Positions 49,401 through 59,207 of a DNA stretch of 64,000 nucleotides are shown piece by piece. The DNA comes from Medicago truncatula (lineage: Eukaryota; Streptophyta; Magnoliopsida; Fabales; Fabaceae): assembly GCF_003473485.1 (NCBI RefSeq), contig NC_053043.1, positions 31,906,576 through 31,970,575 of the forward strand, written 5' to 3'. The notes under the pieces are model-generated. The model saw only the letters and a list, made by a program, of their open reading frames with translations, did no database searches and had not been told where the DNA came from. Position 1 is the stretch's first letter. Every line of letters starts with the position of its first letter. A program made the translations under genes and the position numbers.

Positions 49401-50786
49401 GTTAATTTTGACACAGAAATGAGATTAAAATGAAATTCAGGGACATAAAGTACATCATGAATGATGAAATTATCAGAAAATTTAATGGTTCCAGATTGTT
49501 TAGCTATAGTAAAATGACATGTAGGTAATTTTATGTGAGTATGAATGATTTCATTGTAAGAATGAAACCATTTCAGATTGCCACAGATATGATCACTGGC
49601 TCCTGAATCTATGATCCAAGAACTAAGAGTAAAATTATGACAAGTTAAAGACGAACAAAAACTTGTACCTTGCCTGTCAGTTGGTGAATGACCAATAGAC
49701 ATTGAAGAAGAAACCTGATTGGAGGCATGAGCAGTCTTTGAACCTTGATTAAGAGATGAACTTTGAAGTAAAGACATTAACTTTTCATAGAGATCATGTG
49801 TGATAACTGGAGAATCAGCTTTATTGTCAACACATGAAGGAGGTTTATCATCATTAGCAACTTCCTCCTTTGCAATATGGTTAGCAGATGAAGAAGAACC
49901 AAAATTCTTCTGAAGATGTGGTGGAATGCCATGTTTCTTCCAACAAGTTTCCAAAGTGTGATTACTTCTTCAACAGAAAGTACACACGTGATCCATTCTT
50001 GGAATTGGATCCTTGATATTTACCAGAAGAGTTTCCTTTGAACTTTCTGGAATCAGCATAGTTAATCAAAACAGAGTCTTCACTAGGTGAAGTGAAATTG
50101 CCTTGTCTTTTATGTTGTAAAACCATAGAAAATATTTTGTTCATGGGGGGTAAAGGATCCATTAACATAATCTGAGATTTCACCATAGCAAAATTCTCAT
50201 TCAATCCAGTAAGAAACCTTATTGCATACATCCAAGTTTAATTTTGTCTAGCATTACGCATGAATTCACAAGAACAACGGATTCTACATACACAATTGGG
50301 AACTGGCATGTAGATCTCAAGTTCTTCCCATAAAATCTTCAATTTAGAGTAAAAAACAGTTACAGTTTTGGATTCTTGTTGCAGTGCATAGATTTCTTAC
50401 ATAAGTTCAGAAATTCTTACCAAATCACCTTGAGAAAATCGTTCCTTCAGATCATTCCAAACATCACACGCATTTTCCATGAAAATTATAGATTGTGCAA
50501 TTGAAGAAGATATAGAATTGACAATCCATGAGTGAACTAAATTGTTGCAACGATTCCAAGGACGAAACAGAGGATCAAAATCATCAACGATAGGTTTGAT
50601 TGTTCCATCAACAAATTCATACTTCATTTTACCTCCCAATGCTCTTCGCATCGAACGAGCCCAGGAGTGATAATTCGAACCATCCAAAACTGGAGAAACC
50701 GTAACAAAAGAAGGACCATCGCTTGGATGAACAAAGAAAGGACTAGATTGATCGGTGAGAACGTCGTTGTTGTTACGAGGCGCCAT
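46348..50786 (-). pseudogene. Copia gag-pol, disrupted
   Basis: Gag begins at 50786 (MAPRNNNDVLTDQ) and carries the DGSNYHSWARSM segment. The zinc knuckle near 49960-49990 is spoiled by a stop and a frame change. Protease is seen as IDSGASDHICG. Integrase has the HHCC zinc site (GHLSF, then CDVCHFAKHRKLPF) and the FDIWG and VVDDFSRF Asp residues. Reverse transcriptase has ERYKARLVAKGYNQ and the catalytic LLVYVDDIILAG. RNase H has DADWAGC and SRSSSEAEYRAL. Visible lesions: stops near 50397, near 50238 and at 47293, and frame changes near 49960 and near 48940. It therefore cannot encode a continuous polyprotein, in contrast with its young LTRs. The protein part extends slightly into the 3' LTR. 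Confidence 0.92.
46464..46475 (-). promoter_or_regulatory. Polypurine tract of the Copia element
   Basis: On the minus strand GTGGGAGGA lies immediately before the 3' LTR, the expected site for plus-strand DNA priming. Confidence 0.75.
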
Positions 50787-50826
50787 TGATGGAGCTTGAA
50801 AAAGCTTGCGGAAAAGGAATCAAAAA

Positions 50827-50839
50827 GCTCTAGATACCA
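50827..50839 (-). promoter_or_regulatory. Primer-binding site of the Copia element
   Basis: Minus strand TGGTATCTAGAGC directly follows the 5' LTR. It matches the 3' end of initiator methionine tRNA except for an extra base compared with the common TGGTATCAGAGC. Confidence 0.75.
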
Positions 50840-51169
50840 TGTTGAGTTACAAGAATATTGAAACAGAAGAGAGAAAAGTGAAGAAAAAGTATGAAGCAAA
50901 GAATAGTATTTTGCATAGAATGAAAGTTAGTTACAGAGATTCCTTATATAGGTTGTTATTGCATGTACACTCAATACTAATGTGTACTAGTTGTATTACA
51001 TCATAGCTCAACATCCCTATAATCTAGGAGGTTAGTTATTCCTAGTAACTAACTCAAACTAGTTCAGGGTTTTCTGTAACTTGTGGCACAAGCAACTGAG
51101 ATGCATTGTGTTCCTGTTGTTGATCTTCCAATAACAGTGTTTCTATCTTCTTTGTATTATATTTCAACA
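50840..51169 (-). repeat. 5' LTR of the Copia element
   Basis: 330 bp, paired with 46134-46463. In the direction of transcription it reads TGTTGAAATATAAT at its start and ends in AACTCAACA. Confidence 0.95.
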
Positions 51170-53453
51170 AAGAGCAAAACAGGAGGTGTCAAGAAGCAAT
51201 AGATTTAAGAAGTCATATGGGCTTATGTTTGATCCAAAAGAAAGAAAAGGTAACATGCAATGACTTGATAACTAGGTTACATAATGATATAAAAAGGCAG
51301 CTTCACAACAAGAAAATGAATTCACGTTTTCGACAGAGTATGAGGTTTTGGAAAAGGAATTAGGAGTTCGGTGAAGTTTAACTGGGAATGGAAACTTGGT
51401 TCCCACCATGGGAAAGTTCCAATTCCGGACAGGTGGCAGTTGGCAACCTGCTAGGGAGAGAGAGAGAAAAAAAACTGAAAATAGATTTCTAATGTTTTAT
51501 GTTTCATCCCGTGCACCCCCCATTTACTTCAGTATTGTCTCATGACTCTCATCTCATTTCTTTCTTTCCAGAACTGATTTCTTTCCAACTTACCCAGAAA
51601 AAATATACCAACAAGCATCTTCTTCAACATCTCATCTTCTTCAAGCTCAACATCTTGTTTCACATTTTTCACATAAAATCCACATGTTTTTTTTTACAGA
51701 ATTTTAGAGTTGTATCTAAGTGTGCTACAAATCTACATATTTTACCTTTTTGGAAAGAACAATCCACCGATAATGGGTTTTCTTATTCCAAATTAGACCT
51801 ATAAACTGCAGATCTGAAATAAAAACTCTTGATTTGATCGATGTCCATGAATTTCATTGCAAGCTGATAGTTTCACATATATATTCTCAATGAAATTCGG
51901 GTTTAGTTGTGCTAACAATCAATAGAAGATTATAACAAATTTATATCTATCATTTTTCAATTATTTTAGAATAATGGACGATAAAATAAAATTGAAAATG
52001 ATGGGCACATTCGGCTACAATGTAGGCCATGAACGTTGCAATGCTTACAACAATCGCTATCCATGAATGTTGCTCAAATTTTATGTTATATTTAAATACG
52101 TACATAATTTCAAAAAAAAAAAAAAACTAATTGCTTTAATATTGTGTATATTATATAAACAATGTAATTTAGGCCACCCATAATGAATGTCAAAAAATTT
52201 TTTTTAAAGAAATAAAAATTATTTTATGTCACATACAATAGTACACATGATTTAATTAATTTACTGCCATACATTATTGATATTTTTAATCAAATTTTGA
52301 AAATTTATTACTTCCTTCTCTAATTCAATTTAATATGACAGCATTCTATGGGGTCAATTTAGTCCGAATTTTTTTATTGAAATCAATAAACCCAAACCAA
52401 ACTGATAAGCCTATGAATTCATACAAAAAATAAATTAAAACAAACAAATGCTAAATTATTATTTAATTAATTGGTGGGATCGGAATTTTTGTTACACAAT
52501 GTCCAACAACAAGTTGCAACAATTACCACTTCTTCAATCTCATCCATTCAATTAAAATACTATTAATTCTATGGTTATAAATGACACTTTTCCATCATGG
52601 GAAAAAGAATCCTTTCCCATACCAAACATTACCAGGAGTTCACGTATAACGAGATGGGAAAAAGGCACATGGATGTGGAAAACGATTATCAACAGTAGCG
52701 ATTGAGAATTGACTGAGGAGCAAAGCTGACAACGATGAAACTCTATCGGTTTATTTTTTTTATTATGTTGTTTATTCCTTTTATCATGTCTAGCTAATTT
52801 TCTTTTGATTAAGTCTGAGATGATTCTTTCTAACCCTAATTAAACCATGTTGCTGTGAAACTCTATTTATTGTGAATGACAATCTAGTTTTTATTCAATT
52901 CAATTGTTCTTAATGCTTTTTATATCCTGATCAAATATAAACATGATTTAGTGAGAACGAATTACTACTGACCCTAACTTTCGACTTATACCTAATTGAA
53001 TTTTTCTAATAAACATGGTTAGTTTAGGAATGAATAATCGTTTGTTAGTGATATTAGGTTAACGTGCATAAAACCTTCAAAGATTATTAGACCACCTAAG
53101 GAATTAGGGGCTGTAGTTTGAGAAGAGGGTCCTAACTCAAGGGATTGATTAGGACTATTTTGTTAACTATCGTGGAACTAGAGAATCATTCATAAGAATA
53201 GGTACACTATACCAATTAGGGGAACATAGATAATTCAAAAGACCTAGTCTCATCTCTCATATATATTTTCCAAAACTATCTTTATTTTCTGTTATTTACT
53301 TTTATTGCAATCAAATCTACAAACAAAATAATTTATACATCCTAAATATTTACTTTATTGCCGAATTGAGATTAACACAGTCCTCGTGGATACGAACTTA
53401 TTTTATTACTTCGATGCATTTTTAGTACACTTACTAAAGTATCTATCAAAATG

Positions 53454-53910
53454 CACCAGATGCAAGATGTTTGCCAATTGTAATCCATGATTTAGCCGAA
53501 CTTAGTACATTTTTAAGGCTTCTGAATGTGCCAGCAAAACTCCACCAAGATAGGTTGGATCGAGAATTTTTTTCAACTATGTGTTTATCAACTCATGTAT
53601 GTAATGTAAGTAGCTTTCTGTTATAACTGAATTCAAAACATAGGAAATTCTTTATCCTGTTTTGTTAGAACATACCTGGTCCAAGGGTATAAATGTGGTG
53701 GGTGACCACATTCGCAGATTCGCCTAATTTTCTTAGGAATTCCGTACACCATTTTGCATCAAAGAAGCCTCCAGCTGAAAGGAGTAGTGGTTTTGGTTCA
53801 ACCTCTCTATATACATATTGAACTATATATGTTTCTTAAGATAGCTACATCATAAGCATATTGAGTTACAGAAACCCTTGTTCCAACTCCATTTCCAAGA
53901 ATCCATTACC
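53454..53910 (-). pseudogene. Heparanase-like (glycoside hydrolase family 79) pseudogene fragment
   Basis: Minus-strand translation gives a run of plant heparanase-like residues: NGVGTRVSVTQYAYDVAILR at about 53900, then VEPKPLLLSAGGFFDAKW, then ESANVVTHHIYTLGP ending at 53676 before a good donor (GTATGTT). After a short intron (acceptor at 53592-53593) come VDKHIVEK, ILDPTYLGG and SSAKSWITIGKHLASGAF. Two one-base frameshifts are seen: one near 53815 and one in an A run near 53572. Plant GH79 proteins act on cell-wall glycans such as arabinogalactan side chains and are secreted or membrane-attached. The retained intron shows it is not a retrocopy. Downstream exons are cut off by the solo LTR at 53448; I could not find a convincing continuation left of 45857. 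Confidence 0.8.
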
Positions 53911-54500
53911 TACCCAATAAAAAAGTTACTTCTAATTTCAAGAAGTTTTTAGACTGATTGTAAAGGACATGCATTGGAGAAGGCATACAGTTATAGACTA
54001 ATTAATTATTTTATCGAGTGAAAAATTCATATCTTAGAAATTCTAGAGTTTTAAGAGTCTGTATCTGATTTGTATTGTGAACGCCATTGATTGTATATCA
54101 AGTGTTCAATCTCAAACAATTTTCTTTATAATTCTGTTTGAATAGAAGTCTTTTGATTGTGTTCAGGAGCATAGGAAATCTCTTGCAGTTGTGCTTGAGT
54201 AGTTTGAAGTCTCTTGCTAGTTTTAGCAGTGAACAGTTGTAATAAGATATTACATTTTAGTGAACTCTCCTTGGAAGTGCAAGGGGGACATGACTACTTT
54301 CGATTTGTGGAAGGAACTTGTATAATTGCTTTGTATCTTTCTTCTTTCTCTCTCTGTTTTATCCGCTGCAATTAGTCCTGAATATCACTTCAGAAGTAAA
54401 ACTCTATCTGCTTCTGATCGACATTATTAATTGGTATCAAGTCATGTCATGTCATTACTTTTGTTTGCCCTATAGGCCAACACTCCCTCGGATATGATTA
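53911..54500. other. Intergenic next to the GH79 fragment
   Basis: No further GH79 exons were recognised on the minus strand. The region is ordinary AT-rich DNA up to the Mutator-like element. Confidence 0.45.
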
Positions 54501-54510
54501 TTTCAACAAT

Positions 54511-55389
54511 GAGTAAATAGTCAATTTCCCCCCTTAAATTGTAAGTTTCATCAATTACCCCTCCTGAAATTAACAAAACTTCAATTACCCCCTGAAATTT
54601 CACAACGTTAGTCAATTTACCCCCTCTGTCAAAATTTTTCTGTTAGTGAACATGATGTTTTGCAAATACCCCCCTGAAGTTTTGCACTTATGTGCAAAAT
54701 GCCCCCCAAACTTAAAAATTTATATTATTTTTTTCTTAAAAACAAACAATTAATAGTTAAATATTAAAACTAACTATTAATTTTGGAATTTGGGAAAACT
54801 ACATGCATATATACATCAAAATAGGCTCCAAAATGGGGAAAAATATGTATTTTTTAAAGTGACAATAATGGGATGATTTGTGGATTAATATTGGGGGTTG
54901 TGTAGTTTAAATGGTTTGAGCAAATTGTTGAAGGAGTTGGAGGAGTTAAAAGACTAAGATGGTGAAGGAGAAAATATAAATTTAAATCTGATTATTAATT
55001 TGTTTATAAACCTCTAAAAATAAAAATTTGTCTATTAGAAATAACCATTATTGTCACTTTAAAAATACACATTTTTCCCTATTTTTATGTATATATGTAT
55101 GTAGTTTTTCCAAACTCCAAAATTAATAGTTAGCTTTAATATTTAACTATTAATTGTTTGTTTTTAAGAAAAAAAAAATATAAATTTTTAAGTTTGGGGG
55201 GCATTTTGCACATAAGTGCAAAACTTCAGGGGGTATTTGCAAAACGTCATGTTCACTAACAGAAAAATTTGACGGATGGGGTAAATTGACTAGCGTTGTG
55301 AAATTTCAGGGGGGTAATTGAAGTTTTGTTAATTTCAGGGGGTAATTGATGAAACTTACAATTTCAAAGGGAAAATTGACTATTTACTC
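54511..55389. mobile_element. Mutator-like foldback element with 10-bp target duplication
   Basis: Long inverted repeats of about 240 bp: the left arm runs from GAGTAAATAGTCAATTT to about 54735, the right arm from about 55170 to AAATTGACTATTTACTC. They carry phrases such as CATCAATTACCCC and GCACTTATGTGCAAAATGCC in inverse order. The flanks are a perfect 10-bp direct repeat TTTCAACAAT (54501-54510 and 55390-55399), the size expected for Mutator-like transposons. The middle is also partly self-complementary (GTGACAATAATGG against CCATTATTGTCAC). 879 bp, no transposase. Confidence 0.92.
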
Positions 55390-55784
55390 TTTCAACAATG
55401 CTAAGTGGAAATTTAATACAAATAATCAAATTGTTGTGATATTTGAAATACGGCCAAAACAACACATTTACACATAAGAGACCAACCGAATGTGTGTTAT
55501 ATGTCGGACCCACACTAAAATTTCACCTGAAACTCTAACTGTGATAAGTGACAACCCTTGAGAAGTAGAATTTTATGATCATCTTGGTCGTTACGATTCA
55601 GAAGTGACTTAATCTGTTGGACAAAAAAAGAACGAAAGAAAGAAAAAAAAACAAATGAGTTGAATTTTGAAATATACCTATTCATTTTTTAGAGATTTGC
55701 TTGGAACACACCCATTAGTTTTTATGTGGAAGTATTTTAGCAAGCTATACCTTAAGGTGTACTTAACTATTTTTTTAGTTATCA

Positions 55785-57821
55785 TTTAGAGCAAATAATT
55801 CTCAAGCTGTGAAGATGAAGAATATTTTGAATATTTATGAGATAACATATGTGAATCTTCAAAATTCCGAAATTTTTTGCAGTAGAAATGTTTCAAGCAT
55901 TGATCATAACAATATTGCTGACATACTTGGAGGTCGAGCAGTCTTGGGAACGGGGAAGTATCTTGGATTGCCCTCTATGATTGGTAGAAGTAAGAAAGCA
56001 ACTTTCGAGTTTATTAAAGACAGAATTTGGAAAAAGATTAATTCCTGGAGTAGTAAGAGTCTTTCTAAGGCTGGTCGAGAGGTTTTAACTAAATCGGTGC
56101 TTCAATCCATATCAACCTACTTCATGAGTCTGTTTACTCAACCATCGTCATTGTGTGATGAAATTGAAAAAATGTTAAATTCTTTTTTGTGGGGTCACTC
56201 AGGGTCACAGAACAAAGGAATTAATTGGCTATCTTGGGACAAACTTTCCATGCACAAAAAAGATAGTGGTATGGGTTTTAAAAGTCTATGAACTTTTAAT
56301 ACTACTATGTTGGGGAAGCAAGGGTGGAGAATTATGACTAATCTGGACACGCTCATCTCTAGGAAGTATAAAGCTAAGTATTTTTCGAGATGCAATTTTC
56401 TTGACTCAACTTTACGCCATAATCCTAGTTTTGTTTGGCGAAGTATATGCAATTCCAAGTTCATTTTAAGAGCGGGTGGCAGATGGCGAATAGGTTATGG
56501 GAGCTCTATACCGGTGTGGAATAATAATTGGTTACTGGATAATATTATTATTACACCGCCGGTCAGTGATGGTTCTCCTTTAGCAGATTTGCGAGTAAAG
56601 GACTTGCCTGCTACAAGATCTAAAAGTCTGGAATGTTCCTTTTATGCAAGCTAATTTCAGTCAGCAGTTGGTGGAACACATAATATAAACACCTCTCTAT
56701 CCTTCTGTGGCAGACGATCGTTTAGTTTGGAAGAAGGAAATAGATGGTGAATACTTGGTTAAGAGTGCATATCGTATGTGTATGCATGAAATTTTTGATG
56801 CATCTCATTTTAAGATTTCCGGTTCTTGGGATATAATTTAGAGACTAAAAATGCCGCCGCGAGTTAAAAAGTTTATTTGAAGAATTTGTAGGAATTGTAT
56901 TCCAACTCGAATGCGACTCCAAGACAAAGGGGTTAATTGTGATATTGTTTGTTCATTGTGTAACTCGGAAGAAGAGGATACTCTTCACCTCTTTTTTCAA
57001 TGCCCAAGTAGTTGTTCTATTTGGAGTACGTGGGAAGGATATTCTTCCATTTCTACTATTCTAAGGCAAGACTATGACAACAAAACAATTATTTTTAAAA
57101 TTCTGCAGGTGTTGGCAGCCGAAGATGCAACAACCTTTTGTTGCATTCTTTGGAGCATTTGGAAGCAAAGGAACAATAAGGTGTGGAATAAGGTTACATA
57201 TGCAAATGCCTTTGTTCTATCTCGCGCGAAAGACAACTTGCATGAGTGGAAATTGGCTAGAAATCTGCAGCAAACAGATTATGTGCCTCGGCAACAACAT
57301 GGTAATATTTGCTGGACAAAACCAAATGCAGGTAGATACAAATGCAATATTGATGCATCCTTTTCGAAGCACCTGAACAAGGTTGGATTAGGTATATGTA
57401 TTAGAGATGAACATGGTCCTTTTGTCCTTGCCAAAACTGATTGGTTTAGTTCCATATGTGAAGTCATATTGGAGAAGCTCTTGGGTTGATTTCAGCACTA
57501 GAGTGGATGCATGTGCTCAACTTGGAACCTATTGACTTTGAGATGGATGCGAAGAGAGTATCAGATAGTTTTTTATCTTCTTGATATGATGTTACCGAAT
57601 TTGGTATCATTATCCAAAATTGTAAAACTCTCTTTAGGCAATATTATGAAAACTCGACTGTTGAGTTTGTGCGGAGGCAAGCAAATGAGGTTGCTCATAA
57701 ATTAGCTAAGGCAGCCTTATTGTCAACTAGTCTCCAGGTTCTATTTGAAATACCAAATTGTATTGAAAATACTTTGATTAATGAAATGTTATAAGTTCGT
57801 TTTCTCAAAAAAAAAAAAGTG
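55785..57821 (+). mobile_element. 5'-truncated LINE with poly(A) tail
   Basis: Coding remnants in order: the RT C-terminal part from about 55786 (FRANNSQAVKMKN, KYLGLPSMIGRSKKATFEFI, INSWSSKSLSKAGREVL, WGHSGSQNKGINWLSWDKL); the connection region (56307-56654, GGRWRIGYGSSIPVWNNNW); zf-RVT (56938-57030, CSLCNSEEEDTLHLFFQC); RNase H (about 57341-57460, CNIDASFSKHLNKVGLGI). The frame ends with RRQANEVAHKLAKAAL and a stop at 57792-57794. A poly(A) run of 12 at 57807-57818 follows. The RT catalytic core and ORF1 are absent. Stops occur at 56289-56291, near 56654 and near 56840 and a frameshift near 57489. No confident target duplication was found. Confidence 0.88.
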
Positions 57822-59207
57822 AAATAAGTGGGTGTATTATAGCAAATACCATATTTAAAACCATAGGGCTTTATTAAGTCTTAATTTTATGTTCAACTAC
57901 TGCAAGTGACATAAAATGATGGACAAAAATTGGCGGTAAATACCGACATAATATTGAGATAATTGGTAACATAATTCTCCATTAGGTGTAAATATAAGTT
58001 TGAATCCTGAAGTCATATTTGGAAGATAGTTCAAACCATGTATGAAAAAAAATATTAAATGTGTATTTGTCAACTTAATTATTAATCAGCCAACCATGAG
58101 AATAACTTTTGGCACATATTAGGAGTCAAATATCTTTATCATAGTGCTAAGAACTTAGTATATCAAAAACATTTTGAATATACATTTATAAATGAAGACA
58201 ATTTTCTTTGTAATCCCTACCTTACATGCTTGTTTTTTAAATCTTAGTTAGAATCAAATTCAAATTTTAAGATGATATTTAACTATCTAAGATCCGTTGA
58301 ATAATATTTTATTGAACATTTGAAGGTGTTAAAAGTTTCACATTTAAAGAGATACATGCATTTTACTAAGAGAGGGAGTCATGCTTTTTTTTTTTTTGGT
58401 AGTGAGGGAGTCATACTTTGACTCCATAAGAAATGTTGTTGAGAAAAAAAGAGTTAATAATAATAATAATAGGAAATGCTAACTTTTGTCGGCTTTTAAG
58501 ACATTATTTAAAATACTAATTTTTTTTTACGCAAGTTAAAAAATCAAAGATAATAATATTTTTTTGAAACATGTGTATTAAATGTAAAAGTTTAATGATT
58601 TATGTTTTCAAAACATATTTTCTATTATTATTTTTTTTTAACTCTTTAACTTGTATCTTTAAGGCATAAATTATGAAGTTAACATAATTTTAAAATAAAT
58701 AATTAACTATACCATTTTAATAAACTTCCTAAAAAATAAAATGTTTAAAAAATCAGAATTTGATTCGAACAATTCTTAGCCAAATATTACTTATCTTGTC
58801 ATGCGATTTGAGATCATCATATCTCTTTTTTAGAATAAGATGACTATGAAAAAAAAAATCAAAAGCACTAAGTAATTAATGCATGAGTCCTAGTTATAGA
58901 AAAAGCATACAACGTGGCAAAAAATGAAATGTGAGCAGCAGTGTAGCTAAAAACAGAAAACGTGCTGTAGTGAGTTTTATTTCATTTCAGCATGACTGAC
59001 TAGTCCTTGACCCATTTTCATCAACTCAGAGTAAGTCTCTCTTTTTAAACTTCATAGCATGGCTGCAGCATAGCATTTCTACTGCATGAGCTTCCCTCTT
59101 CTTCCTCCATTATTCTCCCTCTTCTTTTGTTGCAGACGAAGTGGTGAACACCACTTCTAACTGATACTCACACACACAACTGCGAGGTCTCAAGTTTTGT
59201 TACTAAA
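57822..59207. other. Upstream region of the BAH-RRM gene
   Basis: AT-rich intergenic DNA with a poly-T run near 58387-58398 and an AAT trinucleotide run near 58456. From 59090 to 59140 the leader is strongly pyrimidine-rich (CTTCTTCC repeats), typical of a plant 5' UTR. No other gene is seen. Confidence 0.5.

Larger units (their letters stand above)
46134..51169 (-). mobile_element. Ty1/Copia LTR retrotransposon, complete in structure
   Basis: Two 330-bp LTRs (46134-46463 and 50840-51169) start TG and end CA and differ at about two positions. A 5-bp target duplication AAGAG is at 46129-46133 and 51170-51174. Transcription direction is minus. Next to the 5' LTR a primer-binding site reads TGGTATCTAGAGC, close to the complement of initiator tRNA-Met; next to the 3' LTR is a purine tract GTGGGAGGA. 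The internal order gag, protease, integrase, reverse transcriptase, RNase H defines the Copia class. The coding region is broken. Confidence 0.95.
45857..53448 (+). mobile_element. Large solo LTR (about 2.55 kb), interrupted by a Copia element
   Basis: The two outer pieces, 45857-46133 and 51175-53448, form one LTR: TGATGACAG at the left, TATCTATCA at the right, and a 5-bp target duplication AAATG at 45852-45856 and 53449-53453. The left part has CGTGTCACGAT/CGTGGCACGAT words, a TATA box (GATATAAAAAGG) is at about 51285-51297, and the right end has GTCCTCGTGGATACGAACTT, then TACTTCGATGCATTTTTAGT, a phrase I associate with Ty3/gypsy LTR ends in legumes. No internal coding region remains, so it is best read as a solo LTR made by recombination. 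It sits within the heparanase-like pseudogene. Confidence 0.75.

Noticed and set aside
55680-57850. Inverted repeat flanking the LINE (ACACACCCA on the left against GTGGGTGT on the right)
   Set aside because: Similarity is short and broken; it may be an older element split by the LINE, but the evidence is too weak.
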